The notes beneath the pieces were generated by a model. It made no database searches and was not told where the DNA came from. It saw only the letters and a program-made list of their open reading frames with translations. The position numbers were made by a program, and so were the translations under genes. 64,000 nucleotides of DNA from NCBI GenBank assembly GCA_016710265.1, contig JADJJL010000003.1, positions 598,501-662,500 of the forward strand, in the 5' to 3' direction. Shown piece by piece: positions 1 through 7,701 of this stretch; the first letter of the stretch is position 1, and the number at the start of each line of letters is the position of its first letter. The stretch comes from Saprospiraceae bacterium. GTDB taxonomy: Bacteria > Bacteroidota > Bacteroidia > Chitinophagales > Saprospiraceae.

Positions 1-244
1 AGTGAAGGCAAAGGTAGCCAGCACCATGTTTTTATAGGGTTTTACAAAAGGGAGGATTTTTTTATATAGGCTGGTTATGTGCATTTATAGGTATTCCTGG
101 GGAGATTTTTTTTAATCATTTTGGTTAGTTTGTAACCAAAGATTAAATATATAGTTTATTACTAACCATAATATAAATCTCTTTCCCTTTGCAAAAGTGT
201 ATTAGCTATCATGAATATTTTTCTTTCTTATGTTCTTACTTTCT

Positions 245-312
245 TTAGTGCGACTGAACTATACAAGCTGGAAGTTTGGTAGAGTGTGACAGCACTCTAA
301 ATGAATGAGCTG
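245..312. repeat. Degenerate hairpin module, copy 1
   Basis: The stretch begins ACTGAACTATAC, carries a TAGAGTG/CACTCTA hairpin and ends in AATGAATGAGC. It follows the same order (GAAC, first stem, second stem, AGTGAATGA-like tail) as the better-preserved copies at 533-592 and 733-790, but its first stem is decayed. I infer it is an old copy of the same repeated element. Confidence 0.4.
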
Positions 313-414
313 CCCACCAAGCAGACTTGGGGGCAAGCTGAAAACGGAAAATTTGAACAACCTGTAAAAAAGTTTTGAGCGAAGGCTTAAAAAGTGAAGC
401 CATGGTGTAAAGCA

Positions 415-467
415 AATGCGCCAGAAAAGGCGCATTACTGGCTGAATCGGGCTGATAACCAGCCCGA
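415..467. repeat. Pair of perfect hairpins
   Basis: Two adjacent inverted repeats are visible: AATGCGCC at 415-422 pairs with GGCGCATT at 429-436 around a 6-nt loop, and TCGGGCTG at 447-454 pairs with CAGCCCGA at 460-467 around a 5-nt loop. Neither is followed by a T-run and no gene ends here, so a simple terminator role is unlikely. Confidence 0.5.
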
Positions 468-506
468 CTTAAGTAAGTCATAAATATTCTCTCTGTTATT
501 TAATTC

Positions 507-592
507 TTACTTTCTTTTGCGTGGCCAAAAGACGACTGAACGATCTACGCTGAAAGCGTAGTGTCGCAGGACACTGCGACAAGTGAGGGAGC
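507..592. repeat. Hairpin module, copy 2, with CTTACTTTCTTTTG half-palindrome
   Basis: It opens with CTTACTTTCTTTTG (507-520) followed by CAAAAG at 527-532, a truncated form of the perfect palindrome at 1070-1101. Then come CGACTGAAC, a CTACGC/GCGTAG stem (545-561) and a perfect 8-bp stem, TGTCGCAG (562-569) with CTGCGACA (574-581), followed by AGTGAGGGAGC. The two-stem layout recurs at 733-790. Confidence 0.55.
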
Positions 593-660
593 GTGTAAAC
601 GAGAAGCAAAGAAAAGCCACCGGCTGGGCCTCTCGCTCACCCATTAGCGACTCGAAGGCT

Positions 661-706
661 GAGCTAAAAAAACTCACACCTTCGGTGCTCAGACAGTTTT
701 TAGCTC
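661..706. repeat. Long nested hairpin
   Basis: GAGCTAAAAA at 661-670 pairs with TTTTTAGCTC at 697-706, enclosing a smaller CACC/GGTG stem around TTC. It sits between two hairpin modules. I see no gene it could terminate. Confidence 0.5.
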
Positions 707-713
707 GGGCGCC

Positions 714-790
714 TTCTTCACCGCATGGGTGAATGAACGAACTACACCAAAGGTGTAGTGAAGCAAGACATTGCTTCAAGTGAATGAACC
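714..790. repeat. Hairpin module, copy 3
   Basis: A TTCACC/GGTGAA stem (717-733) is followed by ATGAACGAA, a perfect CTACACC/GGTGTAG stem (741-757), a TGAAGCAA/TTGCTTCA stem (759-778) and the tail AGTGAATGAAC. Order and spacing match the module at 533-592, with stems whose sequences differ but stay complementary. That covariation-like pattern argues for selection on, or replication of, the folded form. Confidence 0.55.
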
Positions 791-1020
791 GTAAGGGCAG
801 CTGCAAAGCCCTAGGCCGGCTCTAAAATCTATGTTTTCGGTTGACCAGAAATTTTACTTTGGACGAAAATATTGGAGCCCGTTATGGGCAATATTAAGTA
901 TGAGATTTTAACCATCACTAGTTGCTTTTCTGGGATTGTCAGCAAAAACCAGCGAAAGGTTTGGAGAGCGGGAAACCCAGTCCGCAAGTACCCTTGGGGA
1001 CGCCCGCTCATAAAACCTGG

Positions 1021-1051
1021 TCACGCCGCCTTAGGCGTGATCGCCTTTTTT
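1021..1051 (+). repeat. Hairpin with T-run, terminator-like
   Basis: TCACGCC (1021-1027) pairs with GGCGTGA (1034-1040). An alternative GGCG/CGCC stem at 1034-1045 is followed directly by six Ts (1046-1051). By form this resembles a rho-independent terminator on the plus strand, but no plus-strand gene precedes it, so it is more likely part of the repeat island. Confidence 0.35.
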
Positions 1052-1069
1052 GGTGACGAGTTTTCTTTG

Positions 1070-1101
1070 CTTACTTTCTTTTGCGGTCAAAAGAAAGTAA
1101 G
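1070..1101. repeat. Perfect 14-bp palindrome, CTTACTTTCTTTTG stem
   Basis: CTTACTTTCTTTTG at 1070-1083 is exactly complementary to 1088-1101 around a CGGT loop. Partial copies occur at 507-532 and, with a shorter stem, at 36716-36740. The recurrence at distant sites suggests a dispersed REP-like element of this genome. Confidence 0.6.
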
Positions 1102-1494
1102 GAATATCATAATGAGAAAAAGTTTAATTATAGCAAAAGCGTATGGAGCAATCAATGTTAATTAAATCTCTGTTTGTTCAATTGGAATTAACAATCGAAA
1201 GAAATTTAAAAACCAACTAGCGATAATTATTTTCAGTTTAATCATTCCATAAAACCTATATCGTAGTTCGTTCAAAATTCTCGCTTACGCGCTCCTTCAC
1301 TTTTTGAGTTGTCGCTCAAAACTGTTTCACAGGTCGTTCATACAAAGTTATAAATACTTTCACGTGAAACATTGTAATTCAATACAATATTTTAAGATTA
1401 AGATAATCCTTCTTCTCTTGATACTCACGGATGACCAATTCACGCAAATCAGGATCTTTTCTCATGGATTCATAGATCTTTGTTCTAATTTCAA

Positions 1495-2121
1495 TTATTT
1501 TTCTTCGTTCAGCGTCTGTTTAGCTTGATCAATCTCATCATTATATTGATCTTTGATTCTCTTTATAATTTGAGAACTTTCGTCACTGTACTGTACCATG
1601 AAACCAAATGCATTGTAATACGGAGACCCAATAGTTTTTGTTAAATCATCTAATCCATTTATCGTAGCGCACATGTGTATTACAAGGTCGCTTCCCATTC
1701 TATGCAAATATGAAAAACGAGAAATGATCATTAGAATGGAATCTATCGTAATGTCAGGAACAAATTTTCTTTGTATTGTCGCATTAAATAGTGTCTGGAA
1801 TTCTAAATCTTCATTTAAAAGTCTCTCATGTTCTGCTTTTATTTTATTACTATCAGGAATAAAGGAATTAAGGTATTGATATTCTTTTTCAGCATTAGAA
1901 TAAATGGTATACAAATACAAATTAAAAGCCCATAATTTCTTTGCAAAACCTGAGAATTGAGAATGGTTAATTAAACTATCCGGAGTTGCATAAAATCCAA
2001 TAGTAGAATCTTGAGGATAAAAAACAAGTTTAAAAAAATCAGAAAATTTGTCCTGTCCATGGACACTTGTGGAGAATGAGCAAATGATAATTGCAATTCC
2101 TAATCTAATTTGACTCTTCAT
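1495..2121 (-). CDS. Secreted protein of unknown function
   Basis: The product is about 208 residues from the chosen ATG at 2121. An upstream in-frame ATG at 2166 would add 15 residues in front of the signal peptide. The N-terminus (MKSQIRLGIAIIICSF…VHGQ) is a typical Sec signal peptide with cleavage before or after the Q, as is common in this phylum. The rest is mixed helical sequence ending in a charged, probably coiled C-terminus (DQYNDEIDQAKQTLNEEK). I recognise no family. The next gene upstream on the same strand (2237-3163) is also secreted, about 115 bp away, so the two may be co-transcribed. Confidence 0.6.
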   Translation of the reverse strand: MKSQIRLGIAIIICSFSTSVHGQDKFSDFFKLVFYPQDSTIGFYATPDSLINHSQFSGFAKKLWAFNLYLYTIYSNAEKEYQYLNSFIPDSNKIKAEHERLLNEDLEFQTLFNATIQRKFVPDITIDSILMIISRFSYLHRMGSDLVIHMCATINGLDDLTKTIGSPYYNAFGFMVQYSDESSQIIKRIKDQYNDEIDQAKQTLNEEK

Positions 2122-2236
2122 GGTTTTAGTTATGGCTCTAATGGGTACGAGATTAGTATTATGCAATAGTTCTTTGAAATGAAGTTAAGACAACGACAGT
2201 AAGTCTGATCTCATATATTTTATTATATACTGAGAT

Positions 2237-3163
2237 TCATCTTCTTGTTAAATAATTAAATCTATTTTCATTTATTTTTAAGTTTCTTAAATCTCCATTT
2301 CGGTTATACTTTAATTCATATTTGACAAAGTTGGTTTTGTAGTTCTCACCATATTTTATTTTTAAATATTTTATTCTATCTGTTTTTCCTTTGTAATCAA
2401 AATTTACATCCTTTCTTAATTTTGGAAATCCTTCTTCCGTGTATTCTACTTCATGAATATTTTTAAGCCGTCCTCTTTCGTCATACATGTAATTCGTGTT
2501 TGCTCCTAATACTTCATTCACAGTTACTGATCTTCCATATTCAGAGTAACTATTTATTGAGAAGTACAGATTTTGGCTCATTAAACTATTTCTTTGGTCA
2601 TACGAGAATTCAGTTCTTTGAATTGTTTGAACATAACTTGTACCAATATAATATTTCATGCTTTGGATGATTTTCTTTGGTTTAGAATTTGTATTGATTT
2701 TTGTAATTTCAACATCAATTTCAATCCTATCGTCATCAATTTTAAAAGTTTCTAGAATTGTATCTTTACTTGGATAATTGAATTCGTGAATCGTGTTTAG
2801 GATATTACCATCTACATTTTTTATTTCAAAATAATTTTGTATATGTCCATCTTGATTGTAGTTGTATATAATCTCAGTTTTAAATGTAGTTGATTTATTG
2901 GTAATCTGTCTACCAACATAAGCTGACCGGGAGTTGTTCCGATAGTCAACTTCCTTTATCAATTTGTTATTATCGTCAAAGATCCAATATCTAATTGTAT
3001 CATTTTTATGATTTAACTCTATGAACTTGTTAATAGACTTGTTTGAGTTGAATATTTCTGAGAACAAATAAGTTTCTATATCATCAATTGTATTTTGAGC
3101 TTTACAAATGCTCAATATGGGCAGCAACACAATTGTTAACTTATATTTATTCATTGAATTCAT
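2237..3163 (-). CDS. Secreted protein with YD/RHS-like strand repeats
   Basis: This is a 308-residue protein with a signal peptide (MNKYKLTIVLLPILSICKAQ); the ATG three codons downstream at 3154 is an equally good start. The mature part contains several short Y-x-Y-[DN]-x-x-G segments, for example YNYNQDGHI, YMYDERGRLKNI and YNRNGDLRNL. These resemble RHS/YD repeats but are few and widely spaced. There is no RHS core or toxin tip, so it is not a full RHS effector. I would describe it as a surface or periplasmic beta-rich protein of unknown role. Two duplicated promoter-like boxes lie 110-165 bp upstream. Confidence 0.6.
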   Translation of the reverse strand: MNSMNKYKLTIVLLPILSICKAQNTIDDIETYLFSEIFNSNKSINKFIELNHKNDTIRYWIFDDNNKLIKEVDYRNNSRSAYVGRQITNKSTTFKTEIIYNYNQDGHIQNYFEIKNVDGNILNTIHEFNYPSKDTILETFKIDDDRIEIDVEITKINTNSKPKKIIQSMKYYIGTSYVQTIQRTEFSYDQRNSLMSQNLYFSINSYSEYGRSVTVNEVLGANTNYMYDERGRLKNIHEVEYTEEGFPKLRKDVNFDYKGKTDRIKYLKIKYGENYKTNFVKYELKYNRNGDLRNLKINENRFNYLTRR

Positions 3164-3246
3164 CTGTTTTTTCTTTTCTCGTTGCAGATAACTTGAAAAT
3201 AAGCCTCACCTCAATCAGGCCTATACATTAGAAAATGGTTGAATAA

Positions 3247-3330
3247 GTCTAATTAGTATGTGACTTTAGTACAAAGATAAAAACCTTGTATAGGTCTAAT
3301 TAGCATGTCAGGTCTGGTACAAAGATAAAA
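3247..3330 (-). promoter_or_regulatory. Duplicated promoter-like segment
   Basis: A segment of about 40 bp is repeated with a 47-48 bp period (GTCTAATTAG at 3247 and 3294; TACAAAGATAAAA at 3270 and 3318). Read on the minus strand each copy carries TATCTTTG (3272-3279 and 3320-3327), a match to the Bacteroidota -7 box TAnnTTTG, pointing towards the secreted protein at 2237-3163. I see no clear -33 box. Confidence 0.4.
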
Positions 3331-3331
3331 G

Positions 3332-3507
3332 CATCTACTTCTATTCTGAAATTATTTATTGGGGTATCTTCTCCACCAGGATTTCATTTCCTGCTTTGTC
3401 ATAATAAGTGCAAGTCATTTTAGCCATGGAGATGGCCCATTTTTCAATGCCGTAGCTTGCGCACAACTTGATGAAGGTCAGGAAGTCGGTTTTGCCTTGT
3501 TGGTGGT
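3332..3507. repeat. Direct repeat, left copy (DUF1398 3' end)
   Basis: This segment matches about 4973-5152 with roughly 90 percent identity by eye, in the same orientation. It starts near TCTATTCTG and ends near CCTTGTTGGTGG. The two copies bracket the Fic gene and the KilA-N remnant, so the piece between them is a cassette of about 1.47 kb. Confidence 0.75.
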
Positions 3508-3706
3508 CAAATGTTCCACCAAAACGCACTAATTTTGAAATGGCGCCAATGGCATTTGTTGATTCAATCTACTTTTTGGAAATAATTAGAAAACTTATCA
3601 GTTCGGTTTGTTTTCTAAACCCTTCGAATTCGAGGGGTTTAAAATTAGGATTATAAATGCCTTCCCAAAAGCCAAGTAATTCAATTGTATTTTGGTATCT
3701 CATCAT
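3356..3706 (-). pseudogene. Chimeric KilA-N / DUF1398 fusion with in-frame stop
   Basis: Read on the minus strand, the first 65 codons encode an N-terminal KilA-N domain segment (WEGIYNPNFKPLEFEGFR, then IESTNAIGAISK and RFGGTF). This family is a phage or mobile-element DNA-binding domain. At about 3508 the frame continues without a shift into the last 52 residues of a DUF1398 protein (KTDFLTFIKLCASYG … EILVEKIPQ), nearly identical to the end of the gene at 4999-5490. One TAG at 3569-3571 (codon 45) interrupts the frame where the family normally has Trp (KKW → KK-stop). It is either a recombination-made chimera that has decayed or a frame with a single point mutation. Confidence in the two family assignments is good. 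Confidence 0.7.
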
Positions 3707-3722
3707 TTAAGTTGCTCTTCTT

Positions 3723-4861
3723 TTATTTTTTAAAGAGGGTGAAATACTCATCAAATACATATAACTTATTTCGCTTTGCACCGGTCATCTCTTTTAGAAT
3801 TCCTAATCGAATAAAATCACCTATCAATTTGTAAGAAGACACTAAGGAAACTCCTGTTTGGGTTGATACCATTTCGACATCTAGCACAGGTTGAAGAAAC
3901 AAATAGTCCAACAAAGTTTTGGCTGTGTTTACTTTTTTACCTAGGGTATAAATGCGTTTTTCTTCACAATCTTTTTTAGCTCTATAATATTTTTCAGTGA
4001 CTGGCTTGAACTTTCGCATGTTTCTATAATGCCTATCAGGAAAAATTTAACCCATTTCAGGAGGTCGTGGTGGGTTCTCACACGGGTTAGGTTGTCATAG
4101 TATGCAATCCTGTTTTTCTCAAAAAAGTCAGAAAGGTAAAGCACTGGTTTTTGAATGATTCCTTTATTAAACAAATAAAGTGTAATCATAAGCCTTCCAA
4201 TCCGTCCATTGCCATCAAGGAAAGGGTGAATGGTTTCGAATTGGTAGTGTGCAATGGCAATTTTCATTAGGTTGGTTAGACCAGTTTCTTCATTATGCAG
4301 GAAGTTTTCCAAATCACCCATTAGGCGGTTCACTTCTTCCCAAATCGGAGGGATAAATGCCGCACTTAACAAAGATGATCCTCCTATCCAGTTTTGGCTT
4401 CTGCGAAACTCTCCAGGTAGTTTATGTTCTCCTCTTGCGCCATACAACAAGGTTTTGTGTGCTTCTTTCAGTAAACGTGAACTAAGCGGTAACTCTCCAA
4501 GCCGATTGATTGATTCATTCAATGCCTGAATGTAGTTGTTTACTTCTGTCCAATCATTTCTCCTTTCGGGCTGGATGTCAGTTTCCTTAAGCAATGCCTC
4601 TTCCATGTTGGTTTGTGTACCTTCTATGCGGCTGGAAACGGTGGCTTCCTTTACCACATACATTCGAATGAAATGGTCTATATTGGGTATTTGATGGGCA
4701 TAGGCATCTAATTGACCTATGTTAATTGCAGACTTTTCAACCAGTCGGGTAAGTTCAGGGTCGCTCCATGACCAGCTCTCGTTGATTATTGTTGGCATAA
4801 ATGCCTTGTAATCAATCTGTTTTGTCGTTAATCCGGCATTAAATTCCTGAATTTTTAACAT
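3723..4861 (-). CDS. Fic family AMP-transferase with winged-helix tail (one frameshift)
   Basis: The main frame (4861 down to 3941) holds a complete Fic core: an N-terminal inhibitory motif SSRIEGT (S/TxxxEG type, so intramolecular inhibition is expected) and the catalytic motif HPFLDGNGRIGR. Fic enzymes move AMP from ATP to protein hydroxyls. The last residues are in another frame (4019 down to 3723) and form a winged-helix-like domain (VSTQTGVSLVSSYKLIGDFI). The frames join at an A6-G run (3972-3977 on the plus strand): LKKIV in one frame, LKKDCEEKRIYTLGKK in the other. Repaired length is about 375 residues, normal for Fic-HTH proteins. The join is A-AAA-AAG read in the zero frame, so a one-base deletion and a -1 programmed shift look the same. 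Upstream repeat sites suggest autoregulation. Confidence 0.85.
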
Positions 4862-4865
4862 GAGG

Positions 4866-4918
4866 CAAAGTTAAATAAAAAAACTCTTATTTAACTATAA
4901 TGGCACTAAAGTTAAATA
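4866..4918 (-). promoter_or_regulatory. Promoter box and AGTTAAATA repeat operator of the Fic gene
   Basis: AGTTAAATAA at 4869-4878 pairs perfectly with TTATTTAACT at 4887-4896, and a third AGTTAAATA lies at 4910-4918. On the minus strand TAACTTTG (4866-4873) matches the -7 box TAnnTTTG and lies inside the first arm, five bases from the ATG. A regulator bound here, possibly the Fic protein's own winged helix, would block transcription. The binding partner is inference. Confidence 0.5.
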
Positions 4919-4972
4919 GTGAGCAGATTAATTAAGTTTCCTCAAGTGTGGTTTTGCACGCAAAACTTATTA

Positions 4973-5152
4973 ATCTACTGCTTCTATTCTGAAATTTTTT
5001 ATTGGGGTATCTTCTCCACCAAAATTTCATTTCCTACTTTGTCATAGTAAGTGCAGGTCATTTTATCCAGAGAGATGGCCCATTTATCAATTCCGTAGCT
5101 GGCGCACAACTTAATGAAAGTCAGGAAGTCGGTTTTGCCTTGTTGGTGGGCC
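4973..5152. repeat. Direct repeat, right copy (DUF1398 3' end)
   Basis: This is the partner of 3332-3507. This copy is the 3' end of an intact gene, so it is probably the parental copy and the left one the derived copy. Confidence 0.75.
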
Positions 5153-5490
5153 AATAGCTCTGTTTTGAATTGTTCGGCATTGGATTGATCTGCGATGACG
5201 AGTGGGTCATACTTTGGTGGAACTTTTGCCGTATAGTCCTGGGCACCGTGATAGTCTATATGTCCATCGGTGACATAGGCTTCATAATGGGTCACACCCA
5301 AGGCCTTGATTTCCTGAATATAGGTCGGAAAGTCCGCGCCTGATTTTACTTTGCTGTGGGCAGCTTTGATTTGTTCGACTGTAAACATTGTTTTTTGATT
5401 TTTATTTGTTAAACGATTGGATGAAAAACAAGCTAACATAATACTTAAACTTGCTAAAAGGATCATTGATTTTAAAACGATTGTTTTCAT
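4999..5490 (-). CDS. DUF1398 family lipoprotein
   Basis: The product has about 163 residues from the ATG at 5490 (an ATG nine codons upstream would spoil the signal peptide). The N-terminus is a lipoprotein signal with lipobox SIMLAC. From MFTVEQIKAAHSKVKSG onward the sequence matches the DUF1398 family, small proteins loosely annotated as phage envelope proteins in enterics, with GVTHYEAYVTDGHIDYHG and the end EILVEKIPQ. The usual family member starts at the MFTV methionine and is cytosolic. The added lipoprotein leader is unusual and would place the domain in an envelope membrane. Function is unknown. An AraC-type regulator gene ends about 70 bp upstream on the same strand. Confidence 0.75.
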   Translation of the reverse strand: MKTIVLKSMILLASLSIMLACFSSNRLTNKNQKTMFTVEQIKAAHSKVKSGADFPTYIQEIKALGVTHYEAYVTDGHIDYHGAQDYTAKVPPKYDPLVIADQSNAEQFKTELLAHQQGKTDFLTFIKLCASYGIDKWAISLDKMTCTYYDKVGNEILVEKIPQ

Positions 5491-5561
5491 TGCTTTTGCA
5501 TTTAATTGATGATGCAAAGGTGGGTGGATTCAGTAGCCTGTAATTGTAAAAAATCGTTTTT

Positions 5562-6325
5562 CTACATGAAGCGTTTAAAATTTTCTGGGGCGGTACCGGT
5601 ATACTGTTTGAAATCTTTTATAAAATGCGCCTGGTCGAAGAAATTGTTTTCATAGCAGATTTCAGTGAGGGTCTTATGCTTGGACAGATCATCCAAGACC
5701 TTGTTAAACCGAACAATGGAAGCAAATTTTTTGGCGGTGGTTCCAACAACTTTCCTAAATCTTTTCTCAAAAGGACTCTGACTGATCAATAATTTCTCGT
5801 TTAGTTCTTTGACACGGATGGTTCCATTGCTGTGATAGATAAGCTTCACAGCTTCCACGATTAATTTGTCTGTTTGTATGTCTTTGAGTTGTGTCAGCAG
5901 AAATTTCTCAACAGAATTAATCCGTTGTTTGTCTGTGGAAGCCAATACTAATTTTTCTTCTACTTCTTCCACTTTATATTTTTCAAAATGGAGTCAAGCG
6001 AGAGACTCACATTGAACAATTCATAGCTGGGGTTGGTAGCAAAATGGCTAAATCCCGTTTCGGTAAAATAGACTAGAATGCTGCCGATGCTCGCTGAATT
6101 CTTAAAGATTTTGTATCGGTCCGTAATTCCGGTAATCCCAGCCGATGCAAGTGGGTTTGTGCTGTCGTCTTTAATAGAACTTAGCTGTCCCTTATATTGA
6201 AAACCAATCACAAGCCCTGAAGTTGGAAGTACTTTGTATTCTGTTTCATGCTCATTCTCCGATACCACATAGTATTTGACATAATCTTTTAATCGGTCTG
6301 TCGGAAAATGTTTTTCGAATTTCAT
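5562..6325 (-). CDS. AraC family transcriptional regulator (one frameshift)
   Basis: The N-terminal half (6325 down to 5960) is a sensing domain of the kind found in Bacteroidota AraC regulators (MKFEKHFPTDRLKDYVKYY). The C-terminal half (down to 5562) has the two helix-turn-helix units of AraC (LLISQSPFEKRFRKVVGTTAKKF; ICYENNFFDQAHFIKDFKQYTG). The halves are in different frames. Adding one base to the A4 run at 5985-5988 gives a continuous LDSIFEKYKVEEVEEKL, as expected for the family, and a repaired length of about 255 residues. It lies just upstream of the DUF1398 lipoprotein gene and is a candidate for its regulation. Target and inducer are unknown. Confidence 0.8.
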
Positions 6326-6331
6326 TAATTC

Positions 6332-6724
6332 TTAGCGCAGAGTTGGTTTATTGATTAACCAAATTAATACTGCATTTAGTAAGGTCAGGATGCTAAAGGA
6401 TTTTTCAAATATCGTTTCTGCAAATAAGTTTCCTATGGTATTTAATGAGAAAATTGCAAAGAAAGTCCATAGAAAGATGGATATAAGTTTTTCACTAAAA
6501 AATGGTTTTACATAATTTCCTTTTTGGAGCAAAACATACAGAAAAAATGTATTGATGGCCATTGAAAAAAATTCAAATACGTACATTTCTTGATCGCTTT
6601 TTAACTTTCCACCCCAAGTATTCTCATAGGGGATTGCTTTTATTAGGATTAGAAAATGGAAGGCCAATGCCAAAGAACAAATACCAATTAAGATATTGAG
6701 GTATAATTTATTTTGATCTTTCAT
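6332..6724 (-). CDS. Four-helix membrane protein of unknown function
   Basis: The product has about 130 residues from the ATG at 6724, with roughly four hydrophobic segments (LNILIGICSLALAFHFL, FFSMAINTFFLYVLL, ISIFLWTFFAIFSL, FSILTLLNAVLIWLI) and short polar loops. Small Bacteroidota membrane proteins of this pattern are common and unassigned; I do not recognise a named family. It sits between the AraC gene (7 bp) and the dehydrogenase gene (17 bp) on the same strand, so the three were probably one transcription unit. Confidence 0.6.
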   Translation of the reverse strand: MKDQNKLYLNILIGICSLALAFHFLILIKAIPYENTWGGKLKSDQEMYVFEFFSMAINTFFLYVLLQKGNYVKPFFSEKLISIFLWTFFAIFSLNTIGNLFAETIFEKSFSILTLLNAVLIWLINKPTLR

Positions 6725-6741
6725 TTGCAATTTTATTTCAA

Positions 6742-7701
6742 TTAAATATCCTTGTCTTCCCAAACCATGGCTACTTTTCCTTTGGTGTGCATGGCTTCAA
6801 TAAAACTTAAAGCTTCGGGTATCTGCTTATAGGAATAGGTCTTTTCTATGGCCACTTTAATTTTATTTTCATGTATTAAAGTTGCTAAGGTTTCCAAATC
6901 TTTTACCGTGGCTTGTGCGGTAAATTGAACCAAAGGGAATTTACTAAATGCTTTTTTAATAAGTACTGAAAACATGTGCCCCAAAGTTGTAAAACCAACG
7001 ATGACGGCCCTCTCGCCCATACGCTTGAAGTCAGCAAAATTTAGATTACCATGGATGTCAATGATGAGATTGTATGGACCAATGTGTTGATGAATGTTTT
7101 CTTTGTCATACGCTATCACTTGTTCAGCTCCCAATGATTTTACGAAGTCCACACTTTTGCTTGAGCAAACCGCGGTAACTTTTGCTCCGTATGCTTTTGC
7201 AATCTGAACCGCAAAATGTCCCACCCCTCCTGAGGAACCATTGATCAGAACCGTTTCGCCTTCTTTAAGTTTACCATGGGTGATGAGGGCTTGTAATGCA
7301 GTCAAGCCTGCGATGGGGACACAGGCCATCTCAGAATATGTACTTCCTTCCGGCATCAAGGCACAAACATTTTCCGGTACACAAGCATACTCAGCGAAAA
7401 CTCCTGATTTCATCGATTCTCCAAACACCTTGTCTCCCACTTTAAATCGGGATACATTGCTTCCAATTTTTTCCACAACCCCTGCAAAATCTGCTCCTGT
7501 AAATTTATCTTTTGGTTTGAACAATCCAAATGCCAATCGTGCAATAATAGGTTCACCACGAATAAGATGCCAATCTGCTGGGTTTGCGGAATTTGCTTTA
7601 ATTTTAACCAGAATATGTCCTTCTTTTAAAGTGGGTTTAGCTACCTCTTCTAATTGTAAAACCTCTGGACCTCCATATTTTGTTTTTGTAAAAGCTTTCA
7701 T
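6742..7701 (-). CDS. Zinc-independent quinone oxidoreductase-like MDR dehydrogenase
   Basis: This 319-residue medium-chain dehydrogenase has the N-terminal GroES-like fold (GADFAGVVEKIGSNVSRFKVGD) and a Rossmann domain with the nucleotide motif NGSSGGVGHFAVQIAK. The SSGG form and the lack of zinc-ligand cysteines are typical of NADPH-dependent quinone oxidoreductase/NAD(P)-dependent alcohol dehydrogenase-like proteins. It probably reduces enones or quinones; the substrate is unknown. The frame is intact. It is followed on the same strand by the membrane protein and the AraC regulator, and the aldo/keto reductase gene lies upstream, so the group may deal with reactive carbonyls (inference). 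Confidence 0.85.
   Translation of the reverse strand: MKAFTKTKYGGPEVLQLEEVAKPTLKEGHILVKIKANSANPADWHLIRGEPIIARLAFGLFKPKDKFTGADFAGVVEKIGSNVSRFKVGDKVFGESMKSGVFAEYACVPENVCALMPEGSTYSEMACVPIAGLTALQALITHGKLKEGETVLINGSSGGVGHFAVQIAKAYGAKVTAVCSSKSVDFVKSLGAEQVIAYDKENIHQHIGPYNLIIDIHGNLNFADFKRMGERAVIVGFTTLGHMFSVLIKKAFSKFPLVQFTAQATVKDLETLATLIHENKIKVAIEKTYSYKQIPEALSFIEAMHTKGKVAMVWEDKDI

Larger units (their letters stand above)
28..1494. other. Gene-free stretch rich in hairpins
   Basis: No open frame here looks like a protein; the frames present run through hairpins and have no family resemblance. From about 240 to 1105 the DNA is packed with short perfect inverted repeats, described in separate entries. 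From 1106 to 1494 it is plain AT-rich sequence. At the extreme left edge, a minus-strand ATG at 25-27 begins a nine-codon open stretch (MVLATFAFT) that runs off the window and could be the start of a gene, but this is too short to call. Confidence 0.6.

Noticed and set aside
245..1165. Several open frames of 60-99 codons in the left intergenic island
   Set aside because: They run through hairpins and repeats, overlap each other on both strands and show no protein-like composition.
2237..3163. RHS toxin or polymorphic toxin
   Set aside because: Only a few scattered YD-like motifs, no RHS core domain and no C-terminal toxin or adjacent immunity gene.
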